Shown piece after piece: positions 44,017 through 54,905 of a stretch of DNA of 64,000 bases. Below the pieces are notes generated by a model. The model was not told the DNA's origin and ran no database searches. It was given only the letters and a program-made list of their open reading frames with translations. The first letter of the stretch is position 1; every line of letters starts with the position of its first letter. Source of the DNA: Sycobia sp. Sy_11 (Eukaryota > Arthropoda > Insecta > Hymenoptera > Epichrysomallidae). A program made the position numbers and the translations under genes. The stretch spans positions 62,001-126,000 of the forward strand of contig JACCIC010000296.1 in the NCBI GenBank assembly GCA_018907035.1, read 5' to 3'.

Positions 44017-44172
44017 ATTTTTTTTTTCTTTTTTTTTTCTGTTATTTAGCGTCGCTCTATTTATGCTTCATTACAGCGGTGCCTGTGTCAATCGGTCGAG
44101 ACCGGGATTCGAACTCGGATCACCAAGTTACTATTCCTTCGCTCTAGCGATCGAGCCATCGTAGACTTCATA
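44017..44172 (-). mobile_element. tRNA-derived SINE with A-rich tail
   Basis: On the minus strand, TGGCTCGATCGCTAGAGC matches a polymerase III A box and D arm, and GAGTTCGAATCCCGG a strong B box. A tRNA-unrelated body follows, ending AAATAGAGCGACGCTAAATA and an A-rich tail (T run at 44017-44039 on the plus strand). A tail-only relative is at 35653-35705. No acceptor stem, so not a tRNA gene. Confidence 0.75.
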
Positions 44173-44274
44173 TTTCATATTTTGAACTACCAAGCAATTT
44201 GTTCAGTAACTTTTTTTGGTATACCAATACAATCACGGTTTGACAAATATATATATGTATATATATTTATCAAT

Positions 44275-44575
44275 CATATCATATCATGTCATATATCATA
44301 TACTAATTTATGACGACAAAGTGTGTTTTTATTTGTACACGATAATCGAAAAAAAACTACTCAACCGATTGTTCTGAAATTTGACACATAGATTCTATAG
44401 TATCTTGGGAAGAGCATAGGCTATGTTTTTTTTATTGAAAATCATTTTACTTTCATCAATAAATTAAATTAAGGTTATAGCAGTCAATTTCGCCAGCGGC
44501 CAGTAGGTGGCGTCTTGAATCACGAATATCAATTGAAAGTAGTCCCCTTAGACTATTAATATCAGGCAAGCTCAG
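44275..44575. repeat. Dispersed repeat, inverted partner of 52252-52480
   Basis: Shares ATATCATATAC, AACCGATTG.TCTGAAATT, CATAG.CTATGT and ACTATTAATATCAGGC in inverse order with 52252-52480. Family not identified. Confidence 0.65.
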
Positions 44576-44719
44576 TTGAATGGCTATTTCCAACTTTGGG
44601 ATTCGTATCCTAAAGAAGGTGTGTCATTAGTCGGTATTATCCTTTTTGATCTCCAGGTTAATCTGATACTACGCTCACACCGTATGGATATCTTTTGATG
44701 TTTGTCAATTGTATTTTCT

Positions 44720-45085
44720 TTTACATGGGAGAATCTGTCATCCTCTCGTTCTCTCTGTCTTTCGTTCTCCTTCTCTTATAAAATGGATCTGTATGCAAAA
44801 TCATACTGAATATAGTTCGTGATGATAAATTATATTTTCGTTTTTATACGTCATATTAACTTCAGAATTGTGAGAAAAGACTATGTTTTTTTTAGTTCGA
44901 ACAAGAGAGATGATGGTAAAATCGGGTTCTTTACCAACAATCTCGAAAATATATATATATAAAGGCAATATCCATCGCCTGCTTAAAAAATATGCTATTC
45001 ACATACCAACATTTTGCTCTTGAATTTCAGTTTGCATCACTATGAAAATATTCACAATATATTATTGACAAAACGGAAATATACG

Positions 45086-45132
<47 letters not shown>

Positions 45133-45177
45133 ATGTATATTATATTATACATATTATATATACACATTTTAAATACG
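44720..45177 (+). repeat. Diverged direct repeat, copy 1 (partner about 47.51-47.97 kb)
   Basis: Shares TCTTATAAAATGG, TGAATATAGTT, TTTTTATACGT, CTTACCAACAA.CTCGAAA and a (TA)n array (45089-45129) in the same order as 47540-47960. Confidence 0.6.
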
Positions 45178-45572
45178 GTTTCTACTGAGAAATATTGTAT
45201 TGGAGTGTACGGGCGGTGGATTACGAGTTCCCCTTGCCTCAAGACGCATTCTATAGGCGGTTGTGTGTTCGGATCATAGAATGCGATGTCCAGGTGTCTC
45301 TGGGCGATTTCTACGGGAAATATTGTATTTACTTGATAGAAAACGACATCCAGGTATGAGGAAAACAACTTCTATGGGAAGATTCGCGCTGGGACGGTAA
45401 AATACAATATCTAGGTTTTTTCAAACGACTTCTACAGGGAATATTGTGTTTAGTTGTTAGCAAGTGATACTAGCTTTCTTGGGACGACTTCTACTGGGAT
45501 TATCCTGTTTAGTTGGTAGAAAACGATGTTTAAGTATGTCGGACAACTTCTACGTGGAGTTTCGTGTTCGTA
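45178..45572 (+). repeat. Minisatellite, unit about 60 bases, six to seven copies
   Basis: Degenerate units beginning CGACTTCTACWGGGAATATTG, with later TTGRTAGAAAACGA and ATCYAGGT boxes. Units start near 45178, 45241, 45305, 45365, 45425, 45484 and 45543. A partial array is at 47965-48050. Confidence 0.75.
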
Positions 45573-46892
45573 TTCTTCTTGATAATAATGATCTAACCTC
45601 GACGGGTACAAATTTTTCTTTTATGAAACTAATCAATGATCCCGAATCTAACGCAGCACTTAACGTAAATTTACACATTTCACTATTTTTATCCCTTACC
45701 GTATAACTCATTGTCAAAAGATAGGGTGGCAAAACTATTGGCTGGACAACATTCGTAGATGTTGTCGAAGTTGGCTCCATCCTTGTTCTGCGATCGGCTT
45801 GCTGCATAGGTCTTAGTTTCGGTCAGTCCCTTCATTTTTGCGTTGTCGAACCGCATTCGTAACATGAGCCATATTGCCTCTTCGGTTTCGGGCAGTCCGA
45901 TGCATAATGTCCGCTTTCCTGGCAATTAAAGCATATCAAGGGCTTTTCCTTATTTTCCATTTTCTCTGCTGTATAACTGCTTCTTTGATATGGTTTCCTA
46001 CCTATATCAAAACTTTTCCTCGGACGAATCGTAATTTTCTCGAACGCTTTTAATAATTTTGATATTTCCGTAAACTGCATAATGCGCGCTTGATCACGCA
46101 GCTGCGGATCAGGTATCCCGTCAATCACATACTCTATTAGTTCATCCTGTGATATCGGAACTTGGTTTGCCAATACTATTTTATTGTGTATATATTCGCT
46201 AAACTTTTCATCACTTTTCCAGATACGGTTTTCGAATTCCCTTTTCAAAGATAATTGGCTCGGTTGATGGTCATACATGCCCTCCATTTCTTTTAAAAGT
46301 GTTGCATAATCCATAGTGATATGTTCCGCTTTTGAATGAAACCACTTCGCCGCTAGCCCTTTTAATTTCGAACTAATTAAAATTGTTGCTTTTTTGTCAT
46401 CGAGCTCATAAGTTGCTGATAATAACTGCACTTGCTGACGCCATTTCCAAAAAGTCTTACTACGGCCATCAAAATCACTTAACAAGTGACTCAGGCCACG
46501 TATATTGTAATCACTCAATGATGAAGCGCTACTGTTCGATCGTATTGTAGCTGGTGATTGTAAATTTATGCTTCTTTCACGTTGTAGCATCTCAACTTCT
46601 CTTTTTAATAAATCTCTCTCTCTCTTCTCACAATTTCGAGCTCTCTGGCCATAAAATTATTCTCTTGCTCCCGGTGTCGCTATTGCCGTTCGAAATCCTG
46701 TTGCCGCTGCTGTCCTCTTAGTTCTTCCTGCAACTGTTGCTCTTGGTTTTCTGCTTCAATTTCCGCCCAGATATTTGCACTAAAGCTTTCCAATGGTAAA
46801 ATAAGCTCGTTTTTTGTTCCCGTCATAGGCAGATCACGTACACGTAAAAAATCTTTTAGTTCGGCCACGGTGTAGTGGGTAGACATTTTCAC
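45550..46892 (-). pseudogene. Gypsy-type gag with start of protease, truncated
   Basis: From 46892 the minus strand encodes a short SAP-like start (VAELKDFLRVRDLPMTGTKNEL) and a Gln/Glu-rich linker. After a frameshift at about 46600, 46590 to 45832 is an open gag with capsid region (LLSDFDGRSKTFWKWRQQVQ), ending in zinc knuckles CFNCQESGHYASDC and CYECGS. A second frameshift leads into a retropepsin start (AALDSGSLISFIKEKF, with the catalytic DSG). The frame runs into the minisatellite and no reverse transcriptase follows. SAP-like N-terminus plus CCHC suggests the Ty3/Gypsy group as found in ants (inference). Confidence 0.8.
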
Positions 46893-47081
46893 TGTCCCTT
46901 TAGCAGATTCAACAACAAATCAAAACACTGAATCTCCTTGTCAAAACAAAAACAAAACAAAATATGACACAACAATTATCCAATTCACAATACAAAAGAA
47001 AAAAAATTCCTTAAATTTCAAATACGTCGTGTGCTTGTTAACACAGAACCTGTATCTTATTTAGTGATCCCACTTCTGAGT

Positions 47082-47442
47082 TGTAAGAAGAGTCAGGATG
47101 GAGATGGAAAATAAATTTTTATTTCTCAAAAATCGTATGTAAATCACTGAAGTTTATTGACTCGTGGATACAAATAAGCTTACAAGTAACTCGCACTACA
47201 AACGACGCAAGACTGCTATAACAACCTTCTCGCTCGGTGTCCAAACAAAATCTGTCTTCTGTTTTGTAACAGGTATACATCATTAACTAATCTAACGGTA
47301 CTTAAGGTATAGTTGCGTTACAGTCGAGTCTGAGCGCGAATGATCCCTAACGGTACCTTTGACAGGTCCAGACGCATATAGGTAATGAGCCTGCCTTGGT
47401 AGATACAATACTTAGGGATTTTCCGGTAATAAATATAATCAT
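47082..47442 (-). repeat. Probable 5-prime LTR of the Gypsy-type fragment (limits approximate)
   Basis: Lies at the gag 5-prime side. On the minus strand it has an AATAAA signal (near 47125-47160) and ends TTACA before ACTCAGAAGTGGGATC, a plausible primer-binding region. TG start at 47442 is a guess; no second LTR is visible. Confidence 0.45.
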
Positions 47443-47499
47443 TAATGCATACGCACCATATACAGTCTACAATTGATTTCTGTAAATTTTTTTTTCTCT

Positions 47500-47722
47500 T
47501 GCGTAGGAAAACCTCTCTCTCTCTCTCTCTCTTTCTTTGTCATCTCTTATAAAATCTTATAAAATGGTTGTGTATGCTAAATCATATTGAACATAGTTTG
47601 TTACGACAAATATTTCTTTTGTTTTTATACGTTATACTAAATTCAAAAGCGATAAGACTGATTTTGTAGTTTGAATGAAAGGCAAAATAGGGTACCTTAC
47701 CAACAAACTCGAAACTGTATAC

Positions 47723-47767
<45 letters not shown>

Positions 47768-47909
47768 AACATCGCCACTTCTGCATAAATAGGTAATATC
47801 GATCGTCCGCTTAAAAAATTTGTCATTCACAGACAATCATTTTGTTTGAATTTCAGTTGGAACCACACTAAAATCTTCACGGTATTTAATTTAAAAAACA
47901 GAAAGATAC

Positions 47910-47959
<50 letters not shown>

Positions 47960-48060
47960 CATTTTCAATAGGGCTTCTACGGAGAAATATTGTATTAGCA
48001 TGTAGGTGCGGTTTATTGTTTGATATCCCGGTGCCTCAGGACGATTTCAATTCAACTCAC
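47500..48060 (+). repeat. Diverged direct repeat, copy 2, with CT tract, two (TA)n arrays and partial minisatellite
   Basis: Partner of 44720-45250. (CT)n at 47514-47532; TA arrays at 47725-47762 and 47912-47954; minisatellite-like CTTCTACGGAGAAATATTG at 47967. Confidence 0.6.
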
Positions 48061-49340
48061 ATTCCCTCTCTCCTCTCCCTCTCTCTCACACACACTTTCC
48101 TTCGATCACTCACTCACTCTCTCTTCCTCTCATCTCTTTCATAAATCAGTACGTTGCTTCATAAAAGAGAGAGAGCGAGAAGGCGTGATAGGGGGAGGAG
48201 GGAGCGTGATAGCAGAAAGAAAGGACAAAACTGAAACAAGGAGGGTAATTTGACATAGGGAAAGAAGTTACTGAAGAACAAAGAATAGTAAAAAATTATA
48301 ATGTTAAAAGAATGTTATCTGGTCTAAGAAGTCGCGTGAGTGCGTGTATTAGGGAGGGTGAGAGAGAGAGGAGGTGGATAGAGAAAGAGATTAGAATATA
48401 AAAAAAGCCTTTGAAATGTCCACATAAAAGGGAAGGAATAAAAATGTAAAAGGCACGCTTATTGTGAAAAAATATTCAGCAAAGTACTCGCGCAACTGCC
48501 AGCCGATTAGTCCAACTTACCCATTCGCTTTTTATAATTTGATTTCTTCAAAAGTATTGTCGTCCTATACATATCGTTGTCTTGCTTACTAGTCTCTTCG
48601 CTCTCGTTTTTTAATAATATTTACTCGCAAAAATTTTTGCTGCAAAATTAATAGCCTTCCATATATAGAAAATTTATAAAATTAAATAATAATAATAGCA
48701 ACAATAACAACAATAACAACAATAATAATAATAATAATGGACGCGAACTGCTGGGGGTTAATCGCAAATAACTTTATGAAAGTTTTACAGAGCAAAAGAG
48801 TAGATGGTTGTTGGAAAGGATGAGAAAATGTGTAGATGACTGAACAAAGTTGATAGTGAATGAAATCACAATATAAAAAGAATGGGAATGCAAAAATATC
48901 ATGGAAAGACTGCCACCTAGGCTGAAGTAATGTGTTTAACAGTTTTATATACTAGCTGTTTTCCAAGATTAATCTTGTTGAACGGTTTTTGGAAATGCAT
49001 AAAGAGCACTCACAGATTTCAAAAAACAAAAAGATATAATAGTAGTAATAATAATAGTTTTATAGATTTTCGCGTTGCTGATGTGGACGAGAGTTCCTAT
49101 GTGGTCACTGTCCTATAGGCATTCATATGAAAAATGGTATTATTTGTGCTTCCAGTTAAATTAAATTTGAAGACAAAATAAATAATATATCTCACAGTCG
49201 CACACATAAATGATTGAAACGAGTTAAAACGAGTTATAACCGTGACAAGTCCTATAAAAAAGCGTAGTAAAAGACGGAGGGGAACACAAGTAAAGAGCAG
49301 GAGAGACAAAATAGACAGATTGCTCGTAAAATCGTGATCC
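48061..49340. other. Simple-sequence-rich spacer
   Basis: CT-rich then GA-rich tracts at 48060-48400 and an (AAC/AAT)n microsatellite at 48684-48738. No supported gene. Confidence 0.6.
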
Positions 49341-50052
49341 GAAAAGCGAAAGGCGCAAAATGGTGGTATGAGCCCTGTCGAAGCGGCGCAGCAGCCCTCA
49401 CGTGTTACATTCCGTTACCGCGACAGTTGATCCGCAGTTCGCGTCTCGCACAGGGCTGCTGAAAGTTCGAACATAGATTGTGTATCGTTGCAACGGTGCA
49501 CGTGTGCTCGCGCCCGAAAATCGAAATGAAATGTTAAAAGGGGAGTAGGACGCTGTACCGGCGCAACTTACAGGTGATATGATCCACTATGAGGACTTTC
49601 CCACAGCATCCGCAAGTGCGAGCATCAACCCTCTCATGAGCCACGGGACCCCTAGTCTGCTGACATCTCTTGCGCGGCATTATAATAGGTAATGGGGATG
49701 CGAAACGGTTGGGAATTCGTAGCTCTATAGTATAAAGAAGACGCGGGAAGGGTTCAGCCGACCATTGTTCCAGTACAAGTAGAAGCTGACAATGCGGGGC
49801 CGCCGCGGGAATGGTCGTCCTCACCTGCTTGGAGGCTGGAGCGGTCCTACAACAGTCCAAGGATGCGACGAGAATGTCCAAAGCGCCAATGCAAACTTTG
49901 CATAATTCTTGAGAACTGTGATGATATCGACGAAACAGAGAACGGATTGTCAAGGGGGCCGTGCTCAGTGCTCTCCAACCTTCCTGTCTGAGCACCTGCC
50001 TCTGAATTGACGAACTATTCATTTTTTGCGATTGTTTCTTGTTTTTTTCCAT
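49341..50052 (-). CDS. GC-rich island with an unrecognised 172-codon ORF
   Basis: Composition shifts sharply to GC-rich with many CpG between about 49.36 and 50.05 kb. An open frame runs from ATG 50050-50052 to 49534. It contains ordered Cys (CKVCIGALDILV...DCC, then TCGCCGKVLI near the end), which could be a small zinc-binding unit. Good donor sites on the minus strand (CAG|GTGAGG at 49825, CT|GTAAGT at 49571) suggest the true gene may be spliced, in which case the translated frame is only partly right. The island may be a host promoter/first exon or a captured fragment. Not recognised as any transposon protein. Confidence 0.3.
49389..49461. other. Inverted repeat in the GC-rich island
   Basis: CAGCAGCCCT (49389-49398) and AGGGCTGCTG (49452-49461), perfect 10-base arms, 53-base loop. 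Confidence 0.6.
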
Positions 50053-50059
50053 CGCTTGA

Positions 50060-50435
50060 TAAGAAACCTTTGTTCCAGATGCTAAATGATTAAAAATGGG
50101 TGTGTCGCGCGATACACGACAGAACTTAATACTACTTAGGCCAAATAAAAATTATGTGTTATCTGATTCTCTCTCTCTTTCTTTCTCTCTTTCTCTCTCT
50201 CTATACATAGTATTATATATCGGGATGAGAGGATTCTGTTTTCTTAATCCTAGAATTTTTTCTGCAACAATGTTTTTAAAGAACTCACAATAAACAATAA
50301 ACAATACGGAGTAAATATATATATAGAAATATAAGAAATATCAGGTTTCATTTTAATCCAAAAATTTTATTTACAGATTTATTAAAGTTATATATAGTAT
50401 TTTCGAATATCTATTTATTTAATTTCACTTTTCAC

Positions 50436-50515
<80 letters not shown>

Positions 50516-51860
50516 CTGTTTAGTAAAATTCAAGAAATGTTTATTATTGACTGAGCAATGTAATAAAATGGATTTCTTTATTCAAATCAACATATTGTTG
50601 AATTCAAATAAATATACTTTTCCAAAAATTAATTTATATGAATTTACCCATTTTTTTCATAGTGGTATTAAATGTAAATTATATTCTTTAGTAAATTGCA
50701 TTATATTATAATTTAAATAATAATTAAATAAAACTTATTATATAAATATGTAATAAATGTGATTACATAATTAATTTACGCAAAGTGGAATTGTTTATAT
50801 CAACTTATAGTCGTATTATTAAGTTTTGAACAGAAATTACAGTAAATTATAATGTATCTATTACTACCTACATGAATCTGCTCACATAATAACACATAAC
50901 AATAAAGAAAATACAAATTTTTTCTTAAAAATTTTTTGAAGTAATTAATTTTGAAAAATTATAGCTTCGTATTCCATTACAACTAATAAAAACTTCTAAT
51001 GATCAAAATTATAATATTCTGTAAGCTTCAAATGAATTTTTCTTAATAGTTTATGCGTAAGTCAACTATTGTTTTAATTAAAGTGATCTTCATAAATCAT
51101 CCTTAATAGTACTAGTTTTAAAAGATGGTAAAACTTCAAAACTATATAAGAATCAAATTTTGGTTCATAATTTACAATGTAAAAATACAATTTACAAATA
51201 CAAATTTTTTCTTTCAATGAGAATTATTATTAAGACATTCCAATTTTACAAAATTGTGCTAAAAATGTAAAAATTGGTTTTAAAAAACGATATCTCATTA
51301 TAATAAATTATAGAATATATTAAAACATTATTAAAAATAATTTTCTATTAACTTTTCCTCAGGTTAAATACCATTCAAATTCAAAATATTATTCAAATAA
51401 TGTTAATGCCATCCGTTTTAATAATACTTCCATATTGTATTTTTGGAATAAATTGTACTGTTTTAATTCGGTATAGATCTCTAGAAGAGTTTCGTAGATT
51501 AATTTTTTAAAATTATTTTCCATTATTCATTAATAATATTTACAATATTCATAATATTTTTCTAATATTCATCTATTTGTTACTGCCCGAAGGTTTTTAT
51601 TTTTAGGCTTTTACAAAAATTTAATTTTATACAATCTTTGGCAAAGGATGTATTCTTTTAAGTATTATTTTATTACTGACTGGAAAATCTATTTTCATTT
51701 TCAATTGAAATATTTAAGAATGTAACTGTATGTTATATTAGTTGCATTACTCCACTATGTTGAAAAATTGATTATTTTTGTTTTATGGAATGCTTATTAT
51801 AAATATAATGGTCAAAATTGAAGGACATAGTTTAGTTCACTCGAAGCATTTCATGTTCTA
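50060..51860. other. AT-rich spacer with (TA)n at 50.44-50.51 kb
   Basis: Contains a CT tract at 50171-50201 and a broken (TA)n array. No gene recognised. Confidence 0.5.
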
Positions 51861-51897
51861 AGCATATATATATATATATATATATGTATACTTATCG

Positions 51898-51977
51898 GGC
51901 GAGGGCTAGGTTCGGCTCGCCTTTTATATATATTATATTATATTATATTATATTATATTATATTATATTATATTATA

Positions 51978-52034
<57 letters not shown>

Positions 52035-52240
52035 CTCATGAAAGATAGAGAGGTAGAACGATCAGTGACATTCCGAAAGATTCAGTGTCCTTACTCGTTT
52101 ATTAATTGTCTTTAATGAATATCAACAAGAAAAATATTGAATATGGCCAGGACGAGTCAAGTATATCTTTTTAACATTAGGGTTTGAGTGCTTTCGGTTG
52201 TAAAGCAAGGTGAAAACGCGAGCCGAAACTAGCCCTCGCC
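51898..52240. mobile_element. Short foldback element with 28-base terminal inverted repeats
   Basis: Left GGCGAGGGCTAGGTTCGGCT (51898 onward) and the inverse of 52213-52240 match at 26 of 28 bases. Flanks are TA-rich. The interior holds a (TATTA)n pentamer array (about 51927-51976), a (TA)n array and about 200 bases of unique sequence. No coding capacity; MITE-like. Confidence 0.6.
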
Positions 52241-52251
52241 TATATATATAT

Positions 52252-52480
52252 ATTATAGGCCTGATATTAATAGTTTAAGCGGACTGCTGCGAAAAAAGTA
52301 AAATGATTTTTAATAAAAAACATAGCCTATGTCCTTCCCAAGATAATATAGTATCTATGTGTCTAATTTCAGAGCAATCGGTTCAGTAGTTTTTTCGGAT
52401 ATCGTGTATAAATAAAAACACGCTTCGTCTTTATAAATTAGTATGATGTGATATGATATGATATGATGATATGATATATA
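52252..52480. repeat. Dispersed repeat, inverted partner of 44275-44575
   Basis: Starts GCCTGATATTAATAGTTTAAG and ends in GATATGATATGAT; the copy at 44.3 kb has about 90 extra bases in the middle. Confidence 0.65.
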
Positions 52481-52639
52481 AATATATATATATTTAAATA
52501 TATAATTTAAATATTGAAAATTGCTAAATGTTCTTATACAAAACCATGAAGCATAAAAATAATAATGTATAAAATCCAAAGATATGAAAACAATAGTGGA
52601 TTTTTTTATGTTAAAATATAGTAACGATAATTAACAATT

Positions 52640-52675
<36 letters not shown>

Positions 52676-54430
52676 CAATACATACATACATATATGTTCT
52701 AAAAATTTGAAAATCAATCAAATAATTTTTGGAAATAATGTTTTGTTTATATTTACCTGATTTTTGTAGATCTAAACAAATCGTAAACATAGATCAATTG
52801 CTGACAATATTGATTATGATAATCTCAAGGTTAATTTTTTAAGCGTATCCCGATTTTGTTGCCATATAATTGTTCTTGTTAATATAAGAATCATTAGAAA
52901 TTACATATAATTCTTTAAATATTTTACATAAGAGATATTAATATTAATATTTACATCAAAAAAACCAAAAAAATTATTTATTCAAAATATATAAACATAT
53001 AGTTATTGTAATCAAATTATCAAATATATATTTTTTTTCAAACATTTGAAAAATGGAAATTACGAGCATGTATGTAAATGAACAAAATTTTAAATTAAAA
53101 AAAAAATATACATAGAAACTAAATATAGCACAACCGATTAATGTATTTATTAATTGAAAATTATAAAAATAAATAATATTTTTTCATCTGATATTAATGC
53201 TATGATGTTCCGAATGTGTCCTGAAGAATCATGCATTTTTCAATAATGTGCACCTTCTCCGAAACAAAATTAATTGAAAGCGTTCTTTGTCTCAAGTTAA
53301 CAATTACATAATTTCTTCCTACGTGCTGTTTTAATTAAACAAATGGTGTATTCATTTCATTTAGTGAATTGAAATATTTTTTTATTGGACAATTAGTAAT
53401 TTTTTTTTTAATTAAAAAAATTTCGTATGAACTAAATCAATTAAGTTATTTAAATTTATATTTTTATAGTGAGCAACAGTTATTTATATTAACGAAATAT
53501 TTCGTTCTTTGGCTTTGAAGAAATGTATTGATCTACAATTATCAAATTTTGTTTCAGTGTACTTAAAATTACAAAAAATGTTTCAGACAATAATTGTATA
53601 TCTTATCAAAATACATTTTATTATACCATACGTTGATGTTCTACAATCAACATTTCTCGAGAATAATGTATTCGAAAGTATTGCTCATTCGTATAAACGT
53701 AGAATTATTCAGAGGATCACGAGACGGAACTTTTAAAGTTTTCTACAAAAATATAGTTTGTACAAGAAAAATTCCTGGAATAAAAAAATATGTATTTTGA
53801 TATTCTCTATGATTTTGCTTTTAATTTTTTTACAACATTATTTTCCAAAATAAATTCGAAAACCACGATTTTTCTAGAGTTTTCATGAATTTGGGAATAA
53901 ATATTTAATTTCCGTCTACAATTTTTTTGATGTTCGTAAGCCGCGGTCCAAAAAATATAAGTATAAAAAATTATCTGAAAAATAGGGTGAGAGGACTAAT
54001 TCAATTGGGGAATGTGGGACATGTTGGACACCCTTTTTTCATTCACATTTTAAAAAATTCTATATACTTTTTTAAATAAAAAAACACAGCTTGAGAGTTG
54101 AGTAACTAAAGATACTTAGATATTTTTATTATGTTGCAGTGCCTTTGACGGCGAAGCATTTGTGTTTTGAAAATTACATAAGTTCGCATCGGACTCTGTC
54201 AAATAATAGATTTATAAAACATTTTCTAACAAATTATTCGAATGAAAAATACAGCTCCTGACCCGACGAGAGTGCACTGAGTGACATATCCATAGTGTTA
54301 CAATTTCCCGAATGTGTGCACTTTGTTTGCAGACATTATAATGTAGTTGCCATTCACTTTTGTATCCAAATCTTTTGGCATGGCAATACCCCTGGTAGAA
54401 TTACGATCAATGAAAACCCATAAAAAATGG
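52640..54430. other. AT-rich region with third copies of the cluster repeats
   Basis: (TA)n at 52644-52671. 52700-53110 is homologous to 28995-29330 and to 37800-37980. 53785-54000 is the partner of 21300-21560. No gene. Confidence 0.55.
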
Positions 54431-54434
54431 GCAA

Positions 54435-54548
54435 GTAAAATGGATAAATCTAAAAAATTCTGCAAGAAAATATAGAATGTAGAATATCTATCCCGAGCTT
54501 ATAAAATTTTAATGAAAACTAATAATCTTATCGCAGTAAAAAAAATTA
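54435..54548. repeat. Host repeat, inverted partner of 59510-59620, abutting the Copia element
   Basis: AAAAAATTCTGCAAGAA.ATATAGAAT and AATCTTATC.CAGTAAAAAAA occur inverted at 59510-59620. Confidence 0.7.
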
Positions 54549-54549
54549 T

Positions 54550-54856
54550 TGTTAGATTATTTTAACCTTCTATAAATAATAAAGCAAAAAATACGTGAAA
54601 CTAAATATTAGACGGTATCGTAAAAGGATGTAAACATATGTGTCCACTGAGTCTTATTACGATCTGCGTCTTTGCTGCCCTGCGCGGCAAATAATTTATG
54701 AGCTTATTGTTTAGATGCCTGATGTTTTATTTAGGTTTTAAGTTTCTCACAAAGGCTTGCAGAGTTTTCAATTTCAAGTACTGTAGTGAGTCTTGCGTCG
54801 TCCTTTTGTTTGAACAGACGTATTTTCTTTCCTCGTTTGAAATAAAGTTCATGTTA
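54550..54856 (+). repeat. Copia 5-prime LTR
   Basis: Starts TGTTAGATTATTTTAACC; ends around AATAAAGTTCATGTTA. About 92% identical to the 3-prime LTR. Confidence 0.85.
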
Positions 54857-54905
54857 TTACATATTCTGAATTTGATCTATTGCACGTACTTAATGAGCAA
54901 GTCCC

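Noticed and set aside
44100..44165. Functional tRNA gene at the strong B box
   Set aside because: No acceptor stem and a poly(A)-ended body follows; a SINE fits better.
44720..48060. Direct repeats as LTRs of the gag-containing fragment
   Set aside because: They consist mainly of microsatellite and minisatellite units, are strongly diverged, and the gag side has a better LTR candidate at 47.08-47.44 kb.
53509..53800. Overlapping plus-strand frames
   Set aside because: AT-rich composition and location in a dispersed repeat; no recognisable domain.
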